From: Siphonodentalium dalli
Lineage: Eukaryota; Mollusca; Scaphopoda; Gadilida; Siphonodentaliidae
Assembly (NCBI GenBank): GCA_032622095.1
Contig: CP136066.1
Span: 60,728,609-60,792,608, forward strand
Direction of reading: 5' to 3'
Length of the DNA: 64,000 nt
Shown here in pieces: positions 54,728 to 64,000 of this stretch. The notes beneath the pieces were generated by a model. It made no database searches. It had not been told where the DNA came from and saw only the letters and a list, made by a program, of their open reading frames with translations. The position numbers and the translations under genes were made by a program. The stretch's first letter is position 1. Each line of letters begins with the position of its first letter.

Positions 54728-56250
54728 TATGTATGATATGAGATCATACATTTAGTATTTTATTAAAAGTTTAATCTTTCCGTAAAGCTGTTAAATCAAA
54801 TCATTACTAGCCAATACGGAGACTAATTCCAATACCTCATGCCAACGTTCACTTCGTTCCCGAGTCTGTTTTCAATAAATTTAATCAAATAGTATTCCGG
54901 ATGCCGCCTCTCTGTTATGGCGTATTCCGGATGCCGGTGTCCATTTTAAGCCGGATGCTGGATGCCAGGGGGAGGGGGGTCGTCACCCTCCTAGATGCCA
55001 GGGAACTATCAAATTTTCTATGGAAAACATGGCCACCGGCAGCCATCTTAAATTTTACTCTTTGCCTGACTATTTCCTTTGTCACACCATACAGACCTCA
55101 TCCCTCATCCGATCATCAGATTCATCACTAAACTTAATATGGATCTTCAGGGTGACCTCTAGATGGGAGCCATCAATTTTTGCCGAATTTCATTAAAAAA
55201 CATGTCTGTCAGCAGCCATCTTGGATTTTAGTCGTTGATGACTAAATCTCTCAGCACACCTAGATGGGAGCTATCAAATGTTTTGAATTTCATTGGAAAA
55301 CATGGCCACCAGCAGCCATCTTGGATTTTACTTAATATATATACATGTATCTCTTCATGTTAACATCTAGTATTATACTTAGATATTTCAACTTTCCGCA
55401 TTCCTAATTGCTCCATTGACTGTAACACTTGAAATTATTTCCCTTCCAAGTTGATCGAGCTATATGTCATTGACACTTCAATTCATTTTAACCACTGACA
55501 ATTGCCAATAAATTTGATTAAATCTGTAACTCTTATTCACTTGGACAGAACTTATACATGTATGTATAAGATTATATATATATATACATAATAATGATTT
55601 TTTTTTTTCGACAAACATCACTGCGGCTGAAATTCCTGAGTGTAAGCCTTCGTAGGTTTTAAGAGTTATCTATACTAGAAATGCGCAAACCTATGAGTTA
55701 ACCATCTGCGCCTTTCCGCACACATTTTTGTAAATATGTTTATTCCTTGTAGTCCTATTTCATCGTAAATCTTCCATAGCTGTGTATCGGTGAACATGCA
55801 GATCAATGGGAACTATTATATAAAATGTATGTGGACTGGTGGTTATCCCATATGCTAGCATGTTTTCAGGATAGCTAACTCTTGAAAAAAAACAACGAAG
55901 ACAACACCTTTCGCATCACTGTGCTCATATTGAATGAGTCACTTTGTGAACAGGCCTAGTATATGTACATGTCGCTTTATAGCTCTAGCAATACCCGAGG
56001 ACATCCATATAAAATACAACTTCAAGGAAACAACAAAAATGTATTTGTCGTCCAGGGCTCAATTTAACTGGATTCGTATCGCAATTCACAATGTGATCTC
56101 CAAATTCTGCTAACAAATTTACAATAAAAACATGGGGTAGGGAATTTTATACAAAATCTACCCAGTCCTGCAAAATTTTATACAAATCAACTCCTGTCGT
56201 CGTCAGTGTTGATTCACTGACTGAGTTCAAAAGAATGATTGATGCCTGTT
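54728..56250. other. Intergenic DNA with dispersed repeat fragments
   Basis: 54895-55000 is a GGATGCCGG-rich patch, followed by 'agcagccatcttggatttta' modules (55030, 55210, 55310) shared with 50-51.6 kb. The remainder is AT-rich with no gene recognised. Confidence 0.5.
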
Positions 56251-56259
56251 TAATACGAT

Positions 56260-58272
56260 TTAGAATCTTTCACTGATAATTTATTGTGAATTATATTAAT
56301 ACACAAACAATATATTCTATATAGAAGTCAATATGACTTCAGAAAGAATCACTCAACTATTCTGGCACTATAAACTGATCTCTTAGAGAAAATTACCCAA
56401 GCCCTAGATAATAGAGAACACACCATTGGGGTATTCCTTGATCTATCAAAGGCATTTGATACAATAAATCATAATATAATGCTAAATAAACTTGAAAACT
56501 ATGGATGTCGTGGGGTTGCACTGAACTGGTTCCAAAGCTATTTGACTAATAGAAAACAACCTGTACAATATGAAGGCCACTTGTCTTCACAAACAGATAT
56601 AATATGTGGAGTTCCACAAGGATCTATACTTGGCCCTCTACTCTTTCTGATATATATGAACGATCTTCCAAATATTTGTAAGGACCTGAATCTAATACTA
56701 TTTGCTGATGATACAAATGCATTTTACTCTTATAAAGATATAAATAAGGCATATGATGTAGTCAACAAAGAAATGGAGACAATGAGCAAATGGTTTCTTG
56801 CTAATAAACTATCTCTAAACCTAGAAAAAACTTATTACATGATATTTACGAATACAGATCTATGCAAAAAAATAACTGTCCTACCCGAGCTCAAGATCAA
56901 TGAAAATCAGATACAAAGAGTTAAAAACACTAATTCCTAGGAATTAATATTGAAGAAAATTTATCATGGAATATGCAAGTGGAATCTATTACTAAAAAAC
57001 TGTCAAAAATTTAGGAGTCATCAGGAGTCATGAGAAAAATCAGTGATTTCATACCCAGAGATACAATGAAAACAATCTATTCTGTACTGATTATCCCACA
57101 TCTCACATATTGTAATGCCATATGGAGTGCTACAACAAAGAAAAACCTTGAAAATCTTGAAAAAATACAAAACAAAGCTATCGCCACACTATCTTACAAA
57201 AAAAAAGCATACCAGAAATATGCAGGGACCACACTTTGCTATTGATGAATGACATTGGAAACATGCAACTAATACAAATTTTACATGATTTCCATCAAAA
57301 GAAACTCCCCAAATCACTGTCTTCAATATTTACTAATATACATGATATCCATAACCACAATACACGGTTCAAAGCAAATTCAAATCTGTATTGTGAATTC
57401 AGAAGAACAAAAAAGCAAGAAGTGTCATATCAACCAGAGCCAGATGTCTATGGAATGAACTCCCATGTGATTGTAAGCTTCGAGTAGAAACTAGTGACAA
57501 ATATCATAAGTACCTAAAATCACATTTCATTAATAAATACACCCCAAATATCAAATAACAATCCAGTTTGTATGTATTCTCTCCTCTATTATATATACTA
57601 AGGCAATACCAGCCAGCAGTCCCTTACGGCAGAGACTGACCAGAAGAGGGGGCAGAAATTAATGAACTTCTCTTTATTCTCATAGTATAATCCTCCCTCT
57701 CCTGGCCAGCAGCTCTCCCGGTGAGGAACAGGCCAACCAAATTTATGCCACATTTCCTCCATGTGTTTCTATTTGTCACTCATCTGAACAACAGTGCAAA
57801 AATAATCAACTTGTCTATAACCATAACCAATTCCTCAACCAAATCAAGCAGTATTCACACCCATATTTCATTGATCACCTTAAATACTGGTATTCCCCAC
57901 ATTATTGAAAATTGCAAGACTATCGCGCAGGTCTCAGCATAAAGACATCAAGATAATCATATTGGCTACCAGATAAAGCATAACAACTAAAAAAATGACT
58001 ATAATCACCATCTCACAACCCGACCCCCCCCCCCCCCCACCCCATGCCCCCACCCCTTCTTGCCCATCTCTATACAATAATACACACATTGTAAATACGC
58101 ACCCGCACTATATACACCCAATATACGTACACATAACACTGTATCATTATACAAGCATAAGGGCCCTGCCCTTGCAAGTTAAACTTTTTGTGGGGTCCTG
58201 TTGATATATATATATTATAATTATATTGAATACGAAATAAATCTTATTGAATCTTGAATCTTGAATCTTGAA
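56260..58272 (+). mobile_element. 5'-truncated LINE (CR1/L2-like), inactive
   Basis: Contains a broken reverse-transcriptase frame (separate entry), a 3' region of about 770 bp with a C run near 58023, and a tail of TTGAATC repeats (58242-58271). Short-repeat 3' tails instead of poly-A are typical of CR1/L2-type elements. The 5' limit is approximate; no target duplication was found. Confidence 0.75.
56305..57487 (+). pseudogene. LINE reverse transcriptase, frameshifted and interrupted
   Basis: One frame holds QYDFRKNHST (near 56329), an in-frame TAA at 56371, GVFLDLSKAFDTINH, GVPQGSILGPLLFLIYMND and the catalytic LFADDTNAF near 56700, ending at TAG 56938. The reading then moves to another frame (LGINIEENLSWN), and a 10-base repeat of aggagtcatc near 57015 shifts it again into the thumb-like IYSVLIIPHLTYCNAIW segment. 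A third piece (57236-57487) holds the HNHNTRF motif. The endonuclease is absent. Order of motifs matches non-LTR retrotransposon RT. Confidence 0.85.
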
Positions 58273-58829
58273 AAAATTTGAAACCGTAAGTCTTTTCCAA
58301 ATAAATTGATATTGATGTTATTGATTATGAAATAAACTGTATTATTAAAATTTAAATTTATGTATTACATTCTTCGGGATCTGTGATGACTCGGGCCGGA
58401 GACATGAACTCGCCCCATTGATGATTTGGGTGACTTATGTTATCTGTCCAGGGTGACTTGTCTGAGGTGGATGACCATATACATTTTTTTTCTGAGCTAT
58501 TTTATTTGTGTTTATAACAGATTAACTTTCATTGTCACTTCAATTTAATCCATTTGTACGTGAATACAAAGACTTCCTTGAGGACAATGTTTTAGGGCAA
58601 AATGTTGTATAAACACAATTAATTGTCATTTTACAGTGTTTTTACGGCAAAATGTTGTATAAACAGATTTTTTTTTTTTTTTAGTTAGATTGAACTCTTT
58701 GCTCAAATTAACAAAACCGTTATATATATAGACATTCATATATTAGGCCTACATACATGTAGTAAAGTGATATATGAAGCCTGAAATAATTTAGAAAATA
58801 AATTGAAAAAAATAAATTGAGACAATAAA

Positions 58830-58931
58830 ATGTTATACATGTATCAATATAGTTGGACTATATTAAGACATATTATACATGTATATATCTAGTATTAATA
58901 TAATTAGACTATATTAATACATGTATAACAT
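58830..58931. repeat. Roughly 100-bp AT-rich hairpin
   Basis: atgttatacatgtatcaata near 58831 pairs with the complement of atattaatacatgtataacat ending at 58931. No terminal target duplication recognised. Confidence 0.65.
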
Positions 58932-59132
58932 AACTGCTTGTACATAGCTCGTACCAGGTAGGATATTGGGATAGTGAGATGCAAGTTTACAAATATCCTA
59001 ACTGGTTTATATAGGAGCAGACTTGGACTAGTATTAATACCGATACAGTATCTTTATCTAGTAGGCCTCTCTTTGATAAATATACAGTGACAATTATGAT
59101 TATCATGTCATAATCTTATCAAGCCACTTTAA

Positions 59133-59524
59133 CCCATTACCCAACAGAAGGGCCCTGTGCCAATGCATTCTCTTATATATGCGAGTCGACCATAGGTCGC
59201 CTCGCATATATAAGAGAATGCATTGGCTTAACACATTAAAAATTATAAAATTGTTAAAGAATGTAAGAAAAAATGGTAAAAAGTGATAAAAAAAGATTTT
59301 TTTTAGGCCAATGCATTCTCTTATATATGCGAGGCGACCTATGGTCGACTCGCATATATAAGAGAATGCATTGGCACAGGGCATAACTGTAACTATCACA
59401 ATGTGGTCAAGGAGCCGGTTCCAATGATATCCATATTTGTATGGTTCTATTGAGACAGACCGAAGATATTTTAGGCTGTTGAAGCTTTATTTGGCCGGTT
59501 TTGGCCGGTTTGTTGGGTAAAGGG
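59133..59524 (+). mobile_element. Family P1 TTAA element, copy 4
   Basis: CCCATTACCCAACAGAAGGG to TTTGTTGGGTAAAGGG between TTAA at 59129-59132 and 59525-59528; 392 bp with both palindromes intact. It lies about 320 bp upstream of the rbks start codon. Confidence 0.9.
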
Positions 59525-59844
59525 TTAAACATGCACCACAATTAACCCCCAAATTAAATTAGTACCCTAATTACCACTAATGGATCCTAATTATCGTTAG
59601 TATATCAATCACTCTAATTGGATGATACTAATTATGTTTCGCACCTGAGACAGTTGCTCTGGAAATATGGGCAGGGTGAGATGTCTTTACCATGAGTCGT
59701 CTTAGGTCCTTTGGCCCGAGTTGTCTTCGGCACGAATCATCCAGTTCCCCATCATTTGTAGGTTGACTGCAGGCAGTCCAGCTGGCACTGTGTTGCTCAT
59801 TGAGAAATTTTTGTTACCATTTGATATATTGCCCAGCTGCCCTG

Positions 59845-59888
59845 ATGGACGTCACTGTCGTTGGCTCCTGTGTGACTGATCTCGTCAG
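59845..59888 (+). CDS. rbks: rbks coding exon 1
   Basis: ATG plus 13 codons and two bases; donor TCAG|GTAACT. Encodes the first beta strand and VVGSCVTDLV. Very short, but the splice into exon 2 restores SFVPRAPKPGE. Confidence 0.82.
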
Positions 59889-62800
59889 GTAACTACAAAT
59901 TGTCATCCCCACAAGTCTCCAGAACAAAATTGACCCACCTCCATAATACATAAACCTATAGGATTAAGTATCACTGAGGGGTAGGGTCAATTGTGTTCTA
60001 GGGACCTGTGGTCATCCCATACCCCCACCTCCCTGAATTCATAGGGGGCTTCGCATATATAAGAGACTACACTGGCTTACACGGTCAAGGTAAATATTGT
60101 TAGGCCAATGCATTCTCATATATAAATGCGAGGCTCCCTTTAAGAGAATGCATTGACGCAATGTTTTCACAAAATTTCAGGATGCTCCAGTAATGAAAGG
60201 GTTTACACTCATTTGCTCAGTTCATCATACAACAAATGCAGGCCTTAAAATCCATCCATTTTTGCGAGTATCAAAGCTGATTCACAAGTTTGAGGGTACG
60301 AGAATCAAAATCAAATCCAGATATGCCTCAAATTGGATGGGAGGGGGATATGGTGTATCACTCATTCCATATTAGGGGCGGATTGAAGGACATCCCTCAG
60401 GAAAGTTTTGAAAATTCAATGCTCTGAGTCAATTTCTCAACAGTGTTATCTTACTTTCAAATCTTAAAAAGTTTACCATCTACCAAGCTGTATCTTCAGT
60501 CAAATGAGTTTCAAGATGTGAATGTGAGAGAAGTGCAGAATTGCAATATTTATTGTACATGCATAGTTTTCAATTTTGAAAGATTTACTGTTAGCCAGTT
60601 GAAAAAACAAAAAACACCCTGGCTTAATAGCTATGATGTGATGTCTTTATGTAACAAAGCAGAGATACAATGATATACATAATCAAAGTTGATTCTTATG
60701 TTTCACTTTGCGAGAATCATTTGCGAGAATTGATTCTGATTCTCTTACAAATTTTAAGCCATGAAATGGCTTCATTTGCCATAAGCTATAATCACTAAAA
60801 GCTCTCTAAATTCTGTTGATCCCAATACAGAACAACAAACCAAAATTAAAGAAAGGAAACAAGTCCTGAAAATAGACCTATTAACGATACATTTGTTCAC
60901 GATATGATATGAATCATGATGCAGGATCAACGATATGATACATATCATTACACACTAAATTGGTGTTCCGAGTACCACTTGAATTATCAGAACTCTTGAG
61001 AGAAAATTGCAGATTTTGCTCTTTTATACATGCCCATCTTCAGAAATTACTTGATTTTCTGTACCGCGAAATACATGTACATGACACGATATGATACGCA
61101 TATCATGTGATAATGTATCGCGATACATTGAATTCACGATGAATTGTTACAGCCCTACTATTTGACATACAGAATCTTATTCAGATCGCTTTTAAAGAAA
61201 AATTTACTGAAGAAACATAAAGGTACAGGAGTTTAATACAAAACCAGACAATTCATCAGTAGCATATGTCCAATTAAAAACCCATGTATACAGTTACAGT
61301 TTTCTATGATTTTTGTCTTGTTGTCGTCAAAACAGGACGCTGAATTACGTCATACTTCGGGCCTATAGTGTTTTGTTTGTATTATTGTGTAAATGTGCTG
61401 GCCGTTTAGGGCTGACACACAGCCATATCACACAGCTTATAGCGCTTGTGACAGTGTCTGCAAATAAGAGTCACTATTACTGTTTATTCATGGTGAATTA
61501 TCAGTAGGATGTATTCTCCTTTCAATTGGGCTAGTATCACCTAATTCACCCTCTGAGGACCTCATTCTGATCAGGCCTCATCTTCTGGGAATTATCTCTA
61601 GTCTCAAACTAACATTGTTTTTAGTTACTTTTTCCCTTCTGTTCAGTTTCTACATCCCCTAATTTGCAGAAGTTAACATGCATAATCGAGGTGACTAACA
61701 GGTGAACATCACCAACTTCAACTGGGGAACTTCAGTCTGATCCTAGGTCTCAAATAGCAGTTGAGGCCTAAGCAGAATGCAGTTCCCAGAGGGTGAATTT
61801 TGTGATGCTAGCCCACAGTGCGGGATATCATCACTAAATTCACCCTCTGGGGGACCTCATTCTGCAAATGACAGACACACTACCGTTATATCCACACTTG
61901 TCTCCTTTTCAGTTTTGTACCAAGAGCTCCAAAGCCAGGAGAGTCACTAGTGGCAACTGACTTCAAGCAATTCTTTGGGGGAAAAGGTGCAAATGCATGT
62001 ATTCAGTCAGCAAGGCTCAAAGCAAAGACGAAAATTGTTGCTCGGGTAAGCGGGTTATGTTTGTATGTTCTCTTACTTGACCCTTTCTATACTAAAGCAT
62101 CATATAACAAGTACAGTAATGCCCTAAATAATCGACTCCTTAACCACAGCAGAATTATGGGTAACTTTTCAGGATTTAGTCGGAAATATGGCTTGTTGCC
62201 ATTCGTCGGAAAGCTCTCACTGAGAGCTTTCCGATGAATGGCAACAAGCCATATTTCCGACTAAATCCTGAAAAATTACGCATAATTCTGTTGTGGTTAA
62301 GGAGTCGATTATTTAGGGCATTACTGTAGTTATCCCATAGAAAATGTTCAGATAATAAGTTTGTTGAACTTATTGTCTATAAATTTCCTTCAATAAATAG
62401 GTCTCCTTCTGTACTTTTATTTATCTGTTGTCTGCTTTTTTTACCTGTGCATCCCTCCAAATGAATAATAGACCATTCTGATGTACACTTTTTGACTGAC
62501 TGGGAGAATCCTTTTAGTATAGAAAGGGTTAAGGAGAGACGTCATTGGGAAACCATCACAGGTGAAAATATTTGTGAAATCTCTATTTAATCCTTTTATG
62601 ACTGGAGCTTCCTGAAATTTTGCGAAAACTCTGTGCCAATGCATTCACTTATATATTCGAGTCGCCCATAGGGAACAACGCGTATATACTAGAATGGATT
62701 GGCCTAACAATAATTACCTTGATCTTGTAATGCAGTGCTCCCTATGGGAGACTCGCATATATAAGAGAATGCACTGGCACAGGATCTTTAATGCTGCACC

Positions 62801-63100
62801 ACCACAGCTCCCATCATGAAATGGTTAATGAGATATGAAAATCACTCACATGGTCACGATTCCGAGACAAACCAAGCCAGAGATAAAATAACTGGGAGAC
62901 TCACCTATATAAGAGAATGCATTGGCACAGGGTTTTCACAATATTTCAGGAACCTCCAGTCATGGAAGGGTTAATAGTATGAACTATCCATCTATGATCC
63001 ATCAAATGATGTCTTATTTTACTCTCTTTATTTCAGGTCGGAGGAGATAGCTTTGGAGAGCAGTACATGAAAAACTTGGTGGATAACGACATAAACACAG
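59845..63100 (+). CDS. rbks: Ribokinase (RBKS), first three exons; runs off the window
   Basis: Joins 59845-59888, 61913-62045 and 63037-63100, 80 residues plus one base, in frame at both junctions. Ribokinase phosphorylates D-ribose to ribose-5-phosphate with ATP in the cytosol and nucleus. Evidence: start VTVVGSCVTDLVSF (as human VVVGSCMTDLVS), PKPGES, FFGGKGANACIQSARL (36-50; the GGKGAN PfkB signature that contacts the sugar), then VGGDSFGEQYMKNL (60-73). The family is about 310-325 residues, so roughly three quarters, including the ATP-site and catalytic aspartate, lies beyond the right edge. The next donor is ACAG|GTTTGA at 63101. The start could lie further upstream, since human RBKS has an extra N-terminal tail. 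Confidence 0.9.
59889..61912. other. Intron 1 of rbks
   Basis: Contains a worn family P2 element (about 60048-60206), AT-rich DNA with repeated cgatatgatac words (60900-61140) and a family C element (about 61528-61892). No exon recognised. Confidence 0.65.
61528..61892. mobile_element. MITE family C, copy in rbks intron 1
   Basis: Half palindrome (ctagtatcacctaattcacc, cctcattctgat), spacer, then a full palindrome 61774-61866 ending tgcaaatgacagacacacta. It ends about 20 bp before exon 2. Confidence 0.7.
61913..62045 (+). CDS. rbks: rbks coding exon 2
   Basis: 133 bases between CTTTTCAG| and CGG|GTAAGC. Encodes residues 16-59 with the GGKGAN motif at 37-42. Confidence 0.92.
62081..62528. 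mobile_element. Family P3 TTAA element, copy 2, with nested family D MITE
   Basis: CCCTTTCTATACTAAAGCAT after TTGA (mutated TTAA) to TTAGTATAGAAAGGG before TTAA (62529-62532). It has a single internal unit where the 36157 copy has about eleven. MITE D at 62114-62326 is inserted at a TA within that unit. Confidence 0.88.
62114..62326. mobile_element. MITE family D, full-length nested copy
   Basis: CAGTAATGCC to GGCATTACTG with TA on both sides; P3 units at 36.2-36.8 kb show the uninterrupted gagTAgttatccc site. A near-perfect 213-bp hairpin. Confidence 0.92.
62591..62824. mobile_element. Family P2 TTAA element, best-preserved copy
   Basis: TTAA (62587-62590), TCCTTTTATGACTGGAGCTT left end, CAGCTCCCATCATGAAATGG right end, TTAA (62825-62828). 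It contains two palindromes joined by acaataattaccttgatctt. Confidence 0.8.
62886..62971. mobile_element. Family P2 half element
   Basis: gggagactcacctatataag to cctccagtcatggaaggg then TTAA; only one half is present. Confidence 0.6.
63037..63100 (+). CDS. rbks: rbks coding exon 3
   Basis: 64 bases, TATTTCAG| to ACAG|GTTTGA, phase 0 in, phase 1 out. Encodes VGGDSFGEQYMKNLVDND, matching the conserved GxDxFG segment after the first helix. Confidence 0.88.
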
Positions 63101-63182
63101 GTTTGACGATTGCTTTTTTTAAAGCAAAACATGCATTGTCAGATTTTAGTCTAATTACGTTCTCAATGAGGTTCCTGTAATT

Positions 63183-63250
63183 TTGCGTGATAGTCCTAAC
63201 AATTTGGCGTAATAGTCCTAACAATTTGGCATAATAGTCCTAACAATATT
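63183..63250. repeat. 22-bp tandem repeat, three units
   Basis: tagtcctaacaatttggcgt repeated three times with small changes. Confidence 0.85.
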
Positions 63251-63267
63251 TACTTTTACCTTGTAAG

Positions 63268-63384
63268 CCTGCGCATTCTGTTATATATCCGAGACTCCCT
63301 ATGTGAGACTCGCATATATAAGAGAACGCACTGACACAGGATCTTTAATACATCATCAGCGCAGCTCCCGTCATGAAAGGGTTA
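63268..63384. mobile_element. Family P2 right-half fragment
   Basis: gcattctgttatatatccga, gtgagactcgcatatataag, ending cagctcccgtcatgaaaggg before TTAA. Confidence 0.65.
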
Positions 63385-64000
63385 AAAGCCTCATAAAACA
63401 TTTTTTTCAACATTTAATGGATTTGAACAATGAAAATGAATTTTTTTTTGTTTCTGGAGGATGTTTTCGAGATTTTGAGAGTTATATTGCGTATTATTTT
63501 TGGAGAAATGGCTGACTTGTGTTATTTTCTTATCATGACAAAATTTAGATGATTGCAGCATTAAAGCCACGTATAATCAATTATTGTCCGAATATTGCAA
63601 TATTTTGTATAGAATCGGTACACTGGGCATCTTATGTGATAACATCTGAAGTTTCATGTCATTAAGATCACTATTAATGAAAATAACTGGCGACAAAATC
63701 TGGTAGTGGTTTGTTTCGTGTTCCGGTTTCCTGCTATAAACAGATGAGCTGCTGCTGTTGATAGAGAAAATTATGTTTATATTGACAATAAAACTGGAAC
63801 ATTATATGCAGATCACAAAACGCTAAATCTTTTCCGGTAGTTTGCTTATGCGGTTTGAGGTTCACAACAAAACGAATGTGTTTATTTAGAAATTAATTGA
63901 TAATGGTCAATTTTGGACATTGTTGTTGATTATGTGGATAACTTATTATTAGTCCCCAATACAATCAGTACTGGTAGCCTTAACGCTATACTTAAAGTAA
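63385..64000. other. rbks intron 3, to the window edge
   Basis: AT-rich, no next exon or recognisable repeat seen before the edge. Confidence 0.6.

Noticed and set aside
60443-60673. 76-codon frame in rbks intron 1 as a possible extra exon
   Set aside because: Exon 1 joins exon 2 perfectly in frame and in family alignment; nothing is missing between them.
1-64000. tRNA, rRNA or other structural RNA genes
   Set aside because: Scanning by eye for the B-box GGTTCGANNCC with a paired acceptor stem found no convincing candidate; a covariance search would be decisive.

Overview
The window is animal nuclear DNA, AT-rich and full of introns, carrying three multi-exon protein genes embedded in a dense layer of non-autonomous transposons, fold-back elements and tandem repeats. 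Gene content is metazoan (ZNF839-, CINP- and RBKS-like). The dispersed repeats (AGCTCACCTGAG type, GGGGGTATA type, frequent TACATGTA words) look to me like a mollusc, most likely a bivalve. The species cannot be fixed from sequence alone.

Layout: 1-1.1 kb is AT-rich with no gene. 1.14-6.95 kb is a large inverted-repeat (fold-back) element whose arms are built of sub-repeats; its centre is a degenerate TCCATGG satellite split by an old hAT transposase remnant on the minus strand. 8337-32248 (+) is a five-exon gene, 1174 codons, encoding a ZNF839-like nuclear protein. Its first intron holds a second giant fold-back element (about 9.68-17.06 kb). 32.2-38.07 kb is a convergent intergenic region crowded with hairpin-forming elements and a minisatellite. 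38070-45003 (-) is a five-exon CINP orthologue, 226 codons. 45.0-59.8 kb is intergenic: a 2.65 kb element with long terminal inverted repeats and an 8-9 bp target duplication, a cluster of GCGCTTAAGCGC palindromes, dispersed mollusc-type repeats, a 53-nt G run and a broken LINE. 59845-63100 (+) holds the first three exons of a ribokinase (RBKS) gene that runs off the right edge.

The coding genes join in frame at every splice junction, so these models are well supported. ZNF839 and CINP are also convergent neighbours in human (14q32, from memory), so the pair looks like conserved microsynteny. The biological roles are otherwise unrelated: a putative DNA-binding nuclear protein, a replication/ATPase-complex cofactor, and a sugar kinase.

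The most unusual structures are (i) tandem decoy copies of exon 5' ends, with their splice acceptors, just upstream of real exons in both the ZNF839-like and CINP genes; (ii) TTAA-targeting mobile elements consisting of a palindrome of palindromes carrying TATATAAG on both strands; (iii) two multi-kilobase fold-back elements; and (iv) a readable chronology of nested insertions with paralogous empty sites.
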